Assembly (NCBI RefSeq): GCF_023073415.1
Contig: NZ_JADPJL010000047.1
Coordinates: forward strand, 248,001 to 312,000
Origin: Bradyrhizobium sp. 190
GTDB lineage: Bacteria > Pseudomonadota > Alphaproteobacteria > Rhizobiales > Xanthobacteraceae
Length of the DNA: 64,000 nucleotides
Direction of reading: 5' to 3'
Both the position numbers and the translations under genes were made by a program. The notes beneath the pieces were generated by a model. The model worked only from the letters and a program-made list of their open reading frames with translations. It did not search any database and had not been told where the DNA came from. This document shows positions 23,817 to 32,739 of the stretch, piece after piece (the first letter of the stretch is position 1; each line of letters begins with the position of its first letter).

Positions 23817-24596
23817 ATGATTCGGGACAAGTCCGCCAAGAAAATCGACAAGAAAGCCGGCAAGGAACAGGCCGAGCTGCCCAAGGGCATCATCGCGATC
23901 GCACCGCCGAGCTTTCGTCGCGAACGGGGGCTGATCAAGCGCGGCGTCTGGCCGGTGGCCGGCTGCGACGAGGCCGGGCGCGGTCCGCTGGCCGGTCCGG
24001 TGGTGGCCGCCGCCGTCGTGCTCGATCCCAAGCGAATTCCCAAGGGTATCGACGACTCCAAGCGGCTGACGGCCGAGCGCCGCGAGGAATTGTTCGAGGA
24101 GATCTGCGCGACATCGTCCTTTGCGGTTGCCTTTGCCTCGCCGGCGCGGATCGATCGCGACAATATCCTGCGTGCCTCGCTCTGGGCGCTGGCGCGCGCG
24201 GTCCGTGCGCTGCCCGAGTTGCCGAAACATGTGTTCGTCGACGGCCGCGACAAGATCGACGTGCCCTGCGACTGCGATGCGGTGATCGGCGGCGACGGCA
24301 TTGTCATGTCGATCGCAGCCGCCTCGATCATCGCCAAGGTGACGCGCGACCGCCTGATGAGCGCATTGGCGCTGGATTGCCCGGGCTACGGCTTCGAAAA
24401 CCACAAGGGCTACGCCGTGCCGGAACATCGCGAGGCGCTGGACCGGTTAGGTCCGAGCATCCACCACCGCCGATTTTTTGCGCCGGTGATTGCCGCGCGG
24501 CTGAAACATTACCCCGAGACGGTCGAAGAGACGCTCGAACCCGATCTCTTTACCGTGGACGGGGAGATTGCTTCCGACGTTTCAATCTCGATCTGA
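23817..24596 (+). CDS. rnhB: Ribonuclease HII
   Basis: RNase HII removes ribonucleotides and RNA primers from DNA. The 259-residue protein has the catalytic pair Asp51-Glu52 in AGCDEAGRGPLAGPVVAAAV, the VDGRDK aspartate, and SIAAASIIAKVTRDRLM with the last catalytic Asp. A Lys-rich N-terminal extension of about 40 residues (KKIDKKAGKEQ) precedes the core. The start at 23817 is the first ATG after the VOC gene; the frame is open further upstream but has no homology. It is followed 81 bases later by a membrane protein gene. Confidence 0.96.
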   Translation: MIRDKSAKKIDKKAGKEQAELPKGIIAIAPPSFRRERGLIKRGVWPVAGCDEAGRGPLAGPVVAAAVVLDPKRIPKGIDDSKRLTAERREELFEEICATSSFAVAFASPARIDRDNILRASLWALARAVRALPELPKHVFVDGRDKIDVPCDCDAVIGGDGIVMSIAAASIIAKVTRDRLMSALALDCPGYGFENHKGYAVPEHREALDRLGPSIHHRRFFAPVIAARLKHYPETVEETLEPDLFTVDGEIASDVSISI

Positions 24597-24677
24597 GGCC
24601 GGTTGCCTCAGCGGCTCGTGCGCTCTATCAAACGTCCCTGGGGGACAGGGCTGCTCGGCCCGGTATTCGGACGTTTC

Positions 24678-26186
24678 ATGCGCTTCACCTCGCTCGTTGT
24701 CGAACTGATCCGTGCCCGGCCGCGGCTGGTGGTCTGGATCGTGGTGCTGGCCCAGGCCGCACTTTGGCTGATCCTGCCGATGCTGCTCTATCCGAGTCCG
24801 CCCGGTGACCTTGCGGCCGTGCTGGCTTTTGGCCGCGAATACCAGGTCGGAACCTGGCTCGGTCCGCCGCTGGCGTTCTGGCTTGCCGACATCGCCTTCC
24901 GCGCCGCCGGCAACAACATGTTCGGCGTCTATCTGCTGGCGCAAGTCTGCGCCGTCGTCACCTTCTGGATCTATTATCACCTGGCCCGCGCGATCGTCGG
25001 CGGCCAGCAGGCGGTGCTCGCGGTTCTGCTCTCGATGACGGTGGTGGCGTTCAGCTCGCCCGGCGTCGAGTTTGGCCCGCTGGTGCTGGCGCGCCCGCTA
25101 TGGGCGCTGCTGTTGCTGCATTCCTGGCAATTGATCGGCCAGAACCGGCGCAACGCGTGGTTCGCCTGGTCGATCGAGGCCGGGCTGTTGCTGCTGACGA
25201 CCTCGGCAGCGCCCTTAATATTGCTGCTGCTCGCCGGATTTGCCGTTGCCACCGCGCGGGGGCGGCGCGTGCTGATGTCGCTCGACCCGCTCTATGCGCT
25301 GCTCGTGATCGTTGTCCTGGTGTTGCCCTATCTGATCTGGCTGCTCCGCGCCGACGCACTCGCCATGCCGCCGTGGCCCGCAATCTCAGATCTCGGCGCG
25401 CGCGTCCTGCAATGGGGCGGGCTGCTCATAGGCCTGGTGCTCGCGATGTCCGCCATCGTGCTGCTGGTAATCCTCAACTCCGGCTGGTTCGCCCGCAACG
25501 CCGGGGAAGCGCCGATCATCTACCGGCCACCGGTCGATCCGCTGGCGCGCGACTTCGTCTATTTCTTCGCCATCGCGCCCGCGCTGCTCGGAAGTTTCCT
25601 GGCGGGGCTGTTCAATTTCGACCATGTCGTGGGCGGCGCAGGCGTTGCCTTGCTGATGTCCGGGCTTGCCGTGATCGTGGCGACCGGCGATTTGCTCCAT
25701 CTGCGGCGTCAGCGCGTGCTGCGGGCGGTGTGGGCTGCTGCGCTCGCCGCTCCCGCCCTCGCGGTGATAGCGACCACATTTTTTGTGCCCTGGACCGGCG
25801 TTGCCGAAGTGCCGACCTCGCTGCCGGCGAAAGCGATTGCCGCATTCTTCGGCGACAATTTCGAACGGCGAACCAACCAGCGGCTGCGCGCCGTGGCCGG
25901 CGATCCGCAACTGGCAAGTTTCATTGCGATGAACCGCGGGCGCCCGCATCTGCTGCTCGATGCCACGCCGGAACGAACGCCGTGGCTGTCGGTCGCGAAA
26001 TTCAACGAGACCGGCGGCGTCGTGGTCTGGCGCGCCTCAGATACATCAGGCACGCCGCCTCCCGAGATCGCGCAACGCTTTCCGGGCCTGGTGCCGGAAG
26101 TGCCGCGCGCTTTCGAATGGATGGTGAACGGCCGTCAGCCGCTGTTGCGCGTCGGCTGGGCCATCGTGCGGCCGAAAGCGCCGTAG
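24678..26186 (+). CDS. GT-C/family 39-like integral membrane glycosyltransferase
   Basis: A 502-residue polytopic membrane protein with about ten hydrophobic segments, for example LVVWIVVLAQAALWLILPML, ALLVIVVLVLPYLIWLL and GLLIGLVLAMSAIVLLVIL, and a C-terminal extracytoplasmic domain. The segment DLAAVLAFGREYQVGTWLGP, with LAFWLADI after it, resembles the first loop of PMT/ArnT-type lipid-linked sugar transferases. Start is uncertain: the ATG at 24678 is chosen, but an in-frame GTG at 24618 would add 20 residues. It is downstream of rnhB on the same strand. Sugar and acceptor are unknown. Confidence 0.82.
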   Translation: MRFTSLVVELIRARPRLVVWIVVLAQAALWLILPMLLYPSPPGDLAAVLAFGREYQVGTWLGPPLAFWLADIAFRAAGNNMFGVYLLAQVCAVVTFWIYYHLARAIVGGQQAVLAVLLSMTVVAFSSPGVEFGPLVLARPLWALLLLHSWQLIGQNRRNAWFAWSIEAGLLLLTTSAAPLILLLLAGFAVATARGRRVLMSLDPLYALLVIVVLVLPYLIWLLRADALAMPPWPAISDLGARVLQWGGLLIGLVLAMSAIVLLVILNSGWFARNAGEAPIIYRPPVDPLARDFVYFFAIAPALLGSFLAGLFNFDHVVGGAGVALLMSGLAVIVATGDLLHLRRQRVLRAVWAAALAAPALAVIATTFFVPWTGVAEVPTSLPAKAIAAFFGDNFERRTNQRLRAVAGDPQLASFIAMNRGRPHLLLDATPERTPWLSVAKFNETGGVVVWRASDTSGTPPPEIAQRFPGLVPEVPRAFEWMVNGRQPLLRVGWAIVRPKAP

Positions 26187-26201
26187 CCGGATCCTGAGAT
26201 T

Positions 26202-26292
26202 GTAGGGTGGGCAAAGCGAAGCGTGCCCACCACTTTGAATCGTATTTGGATAAATGGTGAGCACGGCGCAATTGCGCCTTTGCCCACCCTAC
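26202..26292. repeat. Palindromic repeat, family A, copy 3
   Basis: GTAGGGTGGGCAAAGCGAAG to CTTTGCCCACCCTAC-type end. It lies between the convergent GT-C gene and udg and overlaps the last codons of udg: the TAG stop of udg (26289-26291) is read from the repeat's terminal CTA. Confidence 0.93.
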
Positions 26293-27122
26293 GAAGCTGT
26301 CTGTTCCAGCGCCTTCGCGATCGCGCGCAGGTCCTGCCACGACATCCGCTTGTAGGACGGTGAGCGCAAAAGATAGGCCGGATGGAACGTCGCCATGGCG
26401 CGGATGGTGCGGGTGCCGGTGTCGTAGTCGAACCATTTTCCGCGGGTTCTCATGATGCCCTCGCGGGTCGACAGCAGCGTTTGCGTCGAGGGATTGCCGA
26501 GCGTCACCAGCACGTCCGGATTGACCAACTCGATTTGCCGCTGGATGAACGGCAGGCAGATCTGCGTCTCCTGCGGCGTCGGCGTGCGGTTACCGGGCGG
26601 TCGCCAGGGAATGACATTGGCGATGTAGGCCTTGCTGCGGTCGAGCCCGATCGCCGCAATCATCCGGTCGAGCAACTTGCCGGAGCGTCCGACAAAGGGC
26701 AGGCCCTCGATGTCCTCGTCGCGCCCGGGCGCTTCGCCGACGAACATGATGCGCGCCTGCGGATTGCCGTCGGCAAACACCAGCCGCGTCGCGGTGTTTC
26801 GAAGCGCGCAGCCCTCGAAATTTTCCAACAGCGCGCGCAGCGCTTCCAGCGTCGGCGCCGTTCGGGCCGCTTCGCGCGCGATCGCGATGGCCGCTTCCGG
26901 CGGGGGCGCTATTTCGCTGCGCGGAACAGCCGGCGTCGCGGCGGGCATTTCCCTGATCGGGCGGGGTTGCGCAGTCTCGCGGACCGGGGTGGGGGCTGTG
27001 GGGGCGTCGGGCTCGCTCAGCCGATCGACCGGCTCCTCCGCCAACGCGCAATCGACCCCGGCCTCCAGATAAAAGGCCAGCAATTGCCGAAGATTAGGCG
27101 CGGGTTCGGGGATCAAATCCAT
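26289..27122 (-). CDS. Uracil-DNA glycosylase, family 4
   Basis: A 277-residue family 4 uracil-DNA glycosylase that removes uracil from DNA after cytosine deamination. The core motifs are GEAPGRDEDIEGLPFVGRSG (active-site loop), the conserved NRTPTPQE and the leucine-loop motif HPAYLLRSP. The N-terminal 100 residues are a Pro/Ala-rich linker (TPVRETAQPRPIREMPAATP) before EGCALRNTATRLVFADG, which has one Cys of the usual Fe-S ligand region. The stop codon is supplied by a palindromic repeat. It is divergent from the ETF-QO gene. Confidence 0.94.
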   Translation of the reverse strand: MDLIPEPAPNLRQLLAFYLEAGVDCALAEEPVDRLSEPDAPTAPTPVRETAQPRPIREMPAATPAVPRSEIAPPPEAAIAIAREAARTAPTLEALRALLENFEGCALRNTATRLVFADGNPQARIMFVGEAPGRDEDIEGLPFVGRSGKLLDRMIAAIGLDRSKAYIANVIPWRPPGNRTPTPQETQICLPFIQRQIELVNPDVLVTLGNPSTQTLLSTREGIMRTRGKWFDYDTGTRTIRAMATFHPAYLLRSPSYKRMSWQDLRAIAKALEQTAS

Positions 27123-27250
27123 TATTCCAATCTAATATGGATCGCGCCTGCGTGAAACGCCTCGCATTACCATTTCCATGGTTGTCCTCCCCGCAAAAAT
27201 CGGAAACAACGAGCCTTTAGAGCCGTTCTCAATCGGGCTGAGATCAGATC

Positions 27251-28909
27251 ATGAGTGCAGAAGAACTTCCTCCTCGCGAATCCATGGAATTCGACGTCGT
27301 TATCGTCGGCGCCGGGCCGTCAGGCCTCGCCGCGGCGATCCGGCTGAAGCAGCTCAATGCCGATCTCAGCATCGTCGTGGTGGAGAAGGGTTCCGAGGTC
27401 GGCGCGCATATCCTGTCGGGCGCGGTGATCGATCCGGTCTCCCTCGACAAGTTGATCCCGGATTGGCGTGAAGACGCGGATTGTCCGTTGAAGACGCAAG
27501 TCAAGGACGACCGCTTCTACTGGACCACGGCAACCAGCGCGATCCGGCTGCCGAACTTCGCCATGCCGCCACTGATGAACAACCATCACTGCTATATCGG
27601 CTCGCTCGGCGATGTCTGCCGTTGGCTGGGGCCGAAGGCGGAGGCGCTCGGCGTCGAAATCTATCCGGGCTTTGCCGCGGCCGAGGTGCTCTACGACGAT
27701 AACGGCGCGGTGCGGGGTATTGCGACCGGCGACATGGGCGTCGCCAGGGATGGCAGCCTCAAGGATTCTTTCACGCGCGGCATGGAGCTGCTCGGCAAAT
27801 ATACGCTGTTCGCCGAAGGTGCGCGCGGCAGCCTCAGCAAGCAGCTGATCGCGAAATACTCGCTCGACGCCAAGAGTGAGCCGTCGAAATTCGGCATCGG
27901 GTTGAAGGAAGTCTGGGAGATCGATCCCGCCAAGCACCAGAAGGGTCTGATCCAGCATTCGTTCGGTTGGCCGCTCAACAATTCGACCGGCGGCGGCTCG
28001 TTCCTCTACCACTACGACGACAACAAGGTGGCGGTCGGCTTCGTCGTGCATCTCAACTACGACGATCCGTATCTGTCGCCGTTCGACGAATTCCAGCGCT
28101 TCAAGACGCATTCCGCCATTCGCACCGTGTTCGAAGGCGGCAAGCGGATTTCCTATGGCGCGCGCGCCATCACCGAGGGCGGATATCAGTCGGTGCCGCG
28201 CCTGAGCTTCCCGGGCGGCGCGCTGATCGGTTGCGCGGCCGGCTTCGTCAACGTGCCGCGCATCAAGGGCGTGCACAACGCGATGGGCAGCGGCATGCTG
28301 GCCGCCGAACATGTCGCCGCAGCGCTTACCGCCGGCCGCGCCAATGACGAACTGGTCGAGTACGAAAACGCCTGGCGGAATTCCGCCGTAGGCCGAGACC
28401 TGCACCGGGTCCGCAACGTCAAGCCGCTATGGTCGAAGTTCGGCACCATCATCGGCGTAGCGCTTGGCGGCTTCGACATGTGGTGCAACACGCTGGGCTT
28501 CTCGCTGTTCGGAACCCAGTCGCATGCCAAGCTCGACCGCTCGACGCTGGATGCGGCGAAGACGCACACCCCGATCGCCTATCCCAAGCCGGACGGCAAG
28601 CTGAGTTTCGACAAGCTGTCTTCGGTGTTCCTCTCCAATACCAACCATGAGGAGGACCAACCGGTTCATCTCAAGGTCGCCGACATGAACCTGCAGAAGG
28701 CGTCCGAGCACGATGTCTATGCCGGTCCGTCGAACCGCTATTGTCCGGCCGGCGTGTATGAATGGGTCGAGGAGGCCGCAGGTCCGCGCTTCCAGATCAA
28801 CGCCCAGAACTGCGTCCACTGCAAAACCTGCGACGTGAAGGACCCGAACGGCAATATCACCTGGGTTCCGCCGGAGGGCGGCGGTGGGCCCAACTACCAG
28901 GGTATGTAG
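27251..28909 (+). CDS. Electron transfer flavoprotein-ubiquinone oxidoreductase
   Basis: ETF-QO passes electrons from fatty-acid and amino-acid acyl-CoA dehydrogenases, via ETF, to ubiquinone at the membrane. The 552-residue protein has the FAD motif VIVGAGPSGLAAAIRLKQ near residue 17 and the 4Fe-4S ligands in RYCPAGVYEW and NCVHCKTCDVKDP at the C-terminus. The ubiquinone-binding region includes GGYQSVPRLSFPGGALIGC. Length matches the family (about 550). It stands alone, divergent from udg. Confidence 0.96.
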   Translation: MSAEELPPRESMEFDVVIVGAGPSGLAAAIRLKQLNADLSIVVVEKGSEVGAHILSGAVIDPVSLDKLIPDWREDADCPLKTQVKDDRFYWTTATSAIRLPNFAMPPLMNNHHCYIGSLGDVCRWLGPKAEALGVEIYPGFAAAEVLYDDNGAVRGIATGDMGVARDGSLKDSFTRGMELLGKYTLFAEGARGSLSKQLIAKYSLDAKSEPSKFGIGLKEVWEIDPAKHQKGLIQHSFGWPLNNSTGGGSFLYHYDDNKVAVGFVVHLNYDDPYLSPFDEFQRFKTHSAIRTVFEGGKRISYGARAITEGGYQSVPRLSFPGGALIGCAAGFVNVPRIKGVHNAMGSGMLAAEHVAAALTAGRANDELVEYENAWRNSAVGRDLHRVRNVKPLWSKFGTIIGVALGGFDMWCNTLGFSLFGTQSHAKLDRSTLDAAKTHTPIAYPKPDGKLSFDKLSSVFLSNTNHEEDQPVHLKVADMNLQKASEHDVYAGPSNRYCPAGVYEWVEEAAGPRFQINAQNCVHCKTCDVKDPNGNITWVPPEGGGGPNYQGM

Positions 28910-29176
28910 AGAGGCCGTATCGACCACGATTGCGTGAGCTGGAGGAGGGTGATACCGCCTCCGGCCACGATACCGCCATAGTAAAAGCGTTTCCGGGTTA
29001 GGCTGGCTAAATCGGAGCCCCCAAGGGCCTAATCTGCCAATCGATTCGCCAACCCGTATCCTTGCGGTTAAGGGCCAAAAGCGGCATTGTCGCTGCCCGA
29101 GATGCCGCCGCTTGGGTTTGCATTCGAGACCGATCGTAACGATCCCGCCATACATCCTGGAGCTAGGCGAACCGTG

Positions 29177-30958
29177 ATGCTTTCCACTCGTATGAATCGT
29201 TGGACCTTCGCCGCAATTACTCTCGCCGCACTGGCCGCACCGGCTGCGGTTTTGGCCCAGACGCCCGAACACACGGGCGATAGCGCCGCGCAATTTCCGA
29301 GCAAGGCCGATCTCAAATCGTTGACGACGTCCGGCAGCTATCTTGCCGCGCGCCACGCCAGCGTCGAGCGCGACGCGGCTTCGGCGGCGGCATTCTATCG
29401 CTCCGCGCTGCGCACCGATCCGAAGAACAACGAACTCTTGGACCGCGCCTTCATCTCCTCGCTGGCCGATGGCGACATCGATGAAGCGGTCAAGCTTGCC
29501 GACCGCATCCTGACGATGGACAAGGCGAACCGCGTTGCGCGGTTGGTCGTCGGCGTGCGTGACCTCAAGCAGAAGAAATATGCGGCCGCGCAACTCAACA
29601 TCAACCAGTCGATCCGCGGACCGATTACCGACCTGGTGGCGACGCTGCTGTCGGGATGGGCGAGCTACGGCGCGGGCGATGCGAAGGCGGCGGTTGCCGG
29701 TATCGACAAGCTGACCGGCCCTGAATGGTATCCGATCTTCAAGGATCTCCACACCGGCATGATCCTCGAGACCTCGGGCAAGGACAAGGATGCCGGCACG
29801 CGGTTCGAGCGCGCCTACAAGCTCGACGATTCGATGCTGCGCGTGTCCGACGCCTATGCGCGCTGGTTATCGCGCAACAAGGATGGCGCGGCGGCGGCCG
29901 GCATTTACGAGGCGTTCGACAAGAAGCTGCCGCGGCATCCGCTGGTGCAGGAAGGGCTGCGCGACACCAGGGCCGGCAAGAAGTTGCCGCCGCTGGTCGA
30001 TTCGGCGCAGGCCGGCGCGGCCGAAGCGCTGTACGGCATCGGCGCCACGCTGACCCGCCGCGGCGGCGAGGATCTGGCGCTGGTCTATTTGCAACTCGCA
30101 CTCTATCTGCAGCCCAACCATCCGCTGGCGCTGCTGTCGCTCGCCGATCTCTACGAGTCCGTGAAGAAGCCCAAGATGGCGATCAAGGTCTACGAGCGTA
30201 TGCCGGCCAGTTCGCCGCTCAAGCGCAACGCGCAGATCCAGCTTGCCACCAATCTCGACGCCGCCGACCGCAGCGACGAGGCGATCAAGATCCTGAAGGG
30301 CGTCACCGCGGAAGCGCCGAAAGACATCGAAGCCATCATGGCGCTCGGCAATATCGAGCGCGGCCGGAAGAAGTTCAACGATTGCGCTACGACCTATTCG
30401 CTCGCGATCGATGCGAACCCCGGGGTGACGGACAAGAACACCTGGGTCACCTACTATTATCGCGGCATTTGCGAGGAGCGTTCCAAGCAGTGGAGCAAGG
30501 CCGAGGCCGACATGCGCAAGGCGCTGGAGCTGCAGCCTGAGCAGCCGCATGTCCTGAATTATCTCGGCTATTCCTGGATCGACCAGGGCATCAATCTCGA
30601 CGAAGGCATGAAGATGATCAGGCGTGCCGTCGATCAGCGTCCCGACGACGGCTACATCGTGGATTCGCTGGGCTGGGCGTTTTACCGGATCGGTAACTTT
30701 GAGGACGCGGTAAAGAATCTCGAGCGCGCGATCGATCTCAAGCCCGAGGATCCGACCATCAACGATCATCTCGGCGATGCCTATTGGCGCGTCGGGCGGA
30801 CGCTGGAAGCCAAATTCCAGTGGGCCCACGCCCGCGACCTCAAGCCCGAGGCGGAGGAGTTGCCGAAGATCGAGGCCAAGATTGAGAACGGCCTGCCCGA
30901 CGACACCTCTTCTGCGGCTTCCGCCGACAAGAAGAAAGAAGACGGCAGGGGCGGCTGA
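29177..30958 (+). CDS. Exported tetratricopeptide-repeat protein
   Basis: A 593-residue TPR protein with a Sec signal peptide (MNRWTFAAITLAALAAPAAV, cleavage expected after VLA). Repeats cover most of the chain, for example SVERDAASAAAFYRSALRTD near the start and YYYRGICEERSKQWSKAEAD, PHVLNYLGYSWIDQGINLDE and GWAFYRIGNFEDAVKNLERA near the end. A Lys/Asp-rich tail closes it. A GTG immediately before the ATG is an alternative start. ispE follows after 28 bases, a neighbour pair I recall from related rhizobia. Probably a periplasmic assembly or scaffold protein; partner unknown. Confidence 0.9.
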   Translation: MLSTRMNRWTFAAITLAALAAPAAVLAQTPEHTGDSAAQFPSKADLKSLTTSGSYLAARHASVERDAASAAAFYRSALRTDPKNNELLDRAFISSLADGDIDEAVKLADRILTMDKANRVARLVVGVRDLKQKKYAAAQLNINQSIRGPITDLVATLLSGWASYGAGDAKAAVAGIDKLTGPEWYPIFKDLHTGMILETSGKDKDAGTRFERAYKLDDSMLRVSDAYARWLSRNKDGAAAAGIYEAFDKKLPRHPLVQEGLRDTRAGKKLPPLVDSAQAGAAEALYGIGATLTRRGGEDLALVYLQLALYLQPNHPLALLSLADLYESVKKPKMAIKVYERMPASSPLKRNAQIQLATNLDAADRSDEAIKILKGVTAEAPKDIEAIMALGNIERGRKKFNDCATTYSLAIDANPGVTDKNTWVTYYYRGICEERSKQWSKAEADMRKALELQPEQPHVLNYLGYSWIDQGINLDEGMKMIRRAVDQRPDDGYIVDSLGWAFYRIGNFEDAVKNLERAIDLKPEDPTINDHLGDAYWRVGRTLEAKFQWAHARDLKPEAEELPKIEAKIENGLPDDTSSAASADKKKEDGRGG

Positions 30959-30986
30959 AGCAAGGACTTTGGGGGCCTGTTCGGTA

Positions 30987-31871
30987 ATGCCGGCATTGAG
31001 TGATGAGGCGCGCGCCAAGGTCAACCTGACCTTGCAGGTGAACGGCCGTCGTGCGGACGGCTTTCATGATCTCGAAAGCGTGGTGGCGTTCGCCGACTGT
31101 GCCGACCGGCTGACGCTGACGCCGGGTTCGAATCTGGAATTGAAGATGTCCGGGCCGCTGGCGCAGGCTTGCGGTGAGGCGTCGGACAATCTGGTGCTCA
31201 AGGCCGCACGCCTGCTGGCCGAGCGCGTATCAAATATGAAGGCCGGCAGCTTCTCGCTCGACAAGGTCTTGCCGGTCGCGGCCGGAATCGGTGGTGGTTC
31301 GGCCGACGCAGCGGCCGCGCTCCGGCTGCTTTCGCAGCTGAACGGGCTCGCGCTCGACGATCCCCGTATCATCGAGGTCGCGCAACTGACCGGCGCCGAT
31401 GTGCCGGTCTGCGTCAACTCACGCTGCTGCGTCATGACCGGCGTCGGCGAAACGCTGCAGCCGCTGAACTTGCCGAAAATGCCCTGCGTGATGGTCAATC
31501 CCGGCGTTCCCGTAGCGACCCGCGACGTTTTCAACGCACTCGGCCTGCGCAATGGCGAATTGCTGGTCGGCGCCACCGACGTGTTGCTGCAGGATCGCTG
31601 GCCCGACGAGAGGGCATCGCTCGAAGACTGGGTTGAAGCGCTCGCCGCCAGTTCCAACGATCTGGAAGCGCCGGCCATGCGCGTCCAGCCCGTGATCGGT
31701 AAGGTCATCTCGGCGCTCAACGCGACCAACGGCGCCTGGCTGGCGCGGATGTCCGGATCGGGCGCCACCTGCTTTGCAATCTACGAGAACACCGCCGAAG
31801 CCGGCCGCGCCGCGGAGAAGATCCGGCGCGATCACCCGGGATGGTGGGTGCATGCGGGAACGCTGAGCTAG
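30987..31871 (+). CDS. ispE: 4-diphosphocytidyl-2-C-methyl-D-erythritol kinase
   Basis: IspE phosphorylates CDP-methylerythritol in the MEP pathway of isoprenoid synthesis. The 294-residue GHMP kinase has the ATP loop PVAAGIGGGSADAAAAL (96-112), the substrate residues of the N-terminus (EARAKVNLTLQVNGRRADGF) and the C-terminal RMSGSGATCFAIY motif. It starts 28 bases after the TPR gene and is probably cotranscribed. ispB (polyprenyl diphosphate synthase), which uses the pathway's products, lies about 0.9 kb away on the other strand. Confidence 0.96.
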   Translation: MPALSDEARAKVNLTLQVNGRRADGFHDLESVVAFADCADRLTLTPGSNLELKMSGPLAQACGEASDNLVLKAARLLAERVSNMKAGSFSLDKVLPVAAGIGGGSADAAAALRLLSQLNGLALDDPRIIEVAQLTGADVPVCVNSRCCVMTGVGETLQPLNLPKMPCVMVNPGVPVATRDVFNALGLRNGELLVGATDVLLQDRWPDERASLEDWVEALAASSNDLEAPAMRVQPVIGKVISALNATNGAWLARMSGSGATCFAIYENTAEAGRAAEKIRRDHPGWWVHAGTLS

Positions 31872-31880
31872 GCCGATTTC

Positions 31881-31968
31881 GAAGGGTGGGCAAAGCGAGA
31901 GCGTGCCCACCATTCCTGGCGGAGTGCTGATGGTGGGCACGGCGCAAAAGCGCCTTTGCCCACCCTAC
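31881..31968. repeat. Palindromic repeat, family A, copy 4
   Basis: Begins GAAGGGTGGGCAAAGCGAG and ends CTTTGCCCACCCTAC, between convergent ispE and lysE. Its last 71 bases match copy 5 (32643-32726) with two differences, so the two flank lysE as near-identical direct repeats. Confidence 0.93.
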
Positions 31969-31971
31969 GGC

Positions 31972-32601
31972 CTAGCTTGCGGGCCGCCGCGCCAGCGCAA
32001 GCGAGATACCGAGGCTTGCGATGAACAGCCCGGAGCCCTGCTGCAATCGTAGAAGCAAATCCGGCTTGCGCGTGAGACCGCTGCGCGCAGTCGCGGCCAT
32101 CATCACCACGACGACATCGGCCAGCGTGTTGAGCGCTACCGAGATCAATCCGAGCGTGATGAATTGCAGCGCAGGATAGCTGCTGGCCGGGTCGAGGAAT
32201 TGCGGAATGAAAGCCAGAAAGAAGGCCGCAGTCTTCGGATTTAGCGCTTCGACCAGCACGCCTTCCCGAAATGCCCGTTGACTGCCGACAGCGATCGCCT
32301 GTTGGGGCAGCAGGTCGCGCGCCTCGCGAAACGTCTTGAGGCCAAGCCAGACCAGATAGAGCGCGCCGGCGAATTTGAGTGCGGTGAACAGTTCGGCGCT
32401 GGCAAGGATGACCGCCGAGACGCCAAGCCCGCCCGCGATCACATGCACGAGCCCCCCGAGCGCCGTCCCGAACGTCGACGCGATGCCGGCGCTTTTACCA
32501 CCCGACAGCGTCCGTGCTGCGACGTAGAAGATTCCGGGACCCGGGATGGCGGCAATGACGAGCGCGGCCAGGAGGAATAATGTGAAATTGGTGCCGTTCA
32601 A
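31972..32601 (-). CDS. LysE-family exporter
   Basis: A 209-residue inner-membrane protein of the LysE/RhtB amino-acid exporter family. It has about six hydrophobic segments and the hallmark GPGIFYVAARTLSGGKSAGI after the first helix, with ALYLVWLGLKTFRE and ALNPKTAAFFLAFIPQFLDP in the middle. The start is taken as a TTG at 32601, preceded by AAAAAAGAGA, since no ATG or GTG precedes the first helix closely. Family A repeats flank the gene on both sides, suggesting possible mobility or deletion. Substrate not predictable. Confidence 0.9.
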   Translation of the reverse strand: MNGTNFTLFLLAALVIAAIPGPGIFYVAARTLSGGKSAGIASTFGTALGGLVHVIAGGLGVSAVILASAELFTALKFAGALYLVWLGLKTFREARDLLPQQAIAVGSQRAFREGVLVEALNPKTAAFFLAFIPQFLDPASSYPALQFITLGLISVALNTLADVVVVMMAATARSGLTRKPDLLLRLQQGSGLFIASLGISLALARRPAS

Positions 32602-32642
32602 TGCGATCTCTTTTTTAGGATGGGTTGAGCCAGGTTGATTTC

Positions 32643-32726
32643 GTAGGCTGGGCAAAGAGCGTGCCCACCATTCCTGGCGGAGCGCTGATGGTGGGCACGG
32701 CGCAAGAGCGCCTTTGCCCACCCTAC
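32643..32726. repeat. Palindromic repeat, family A, copy 5
   Basis: GTAGGCTGGGCAAAGAG to CTTTGCCCACCCTAC, with one mismatch in the outer arm. It lies between ispB's 3' end and lysE's start and is the only copy not between convergent genes, though it is still 3' of a gene (ispB). Confidence 0.92.
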
Positions 32727-32739
32727 GGCCTTGCGGCAA

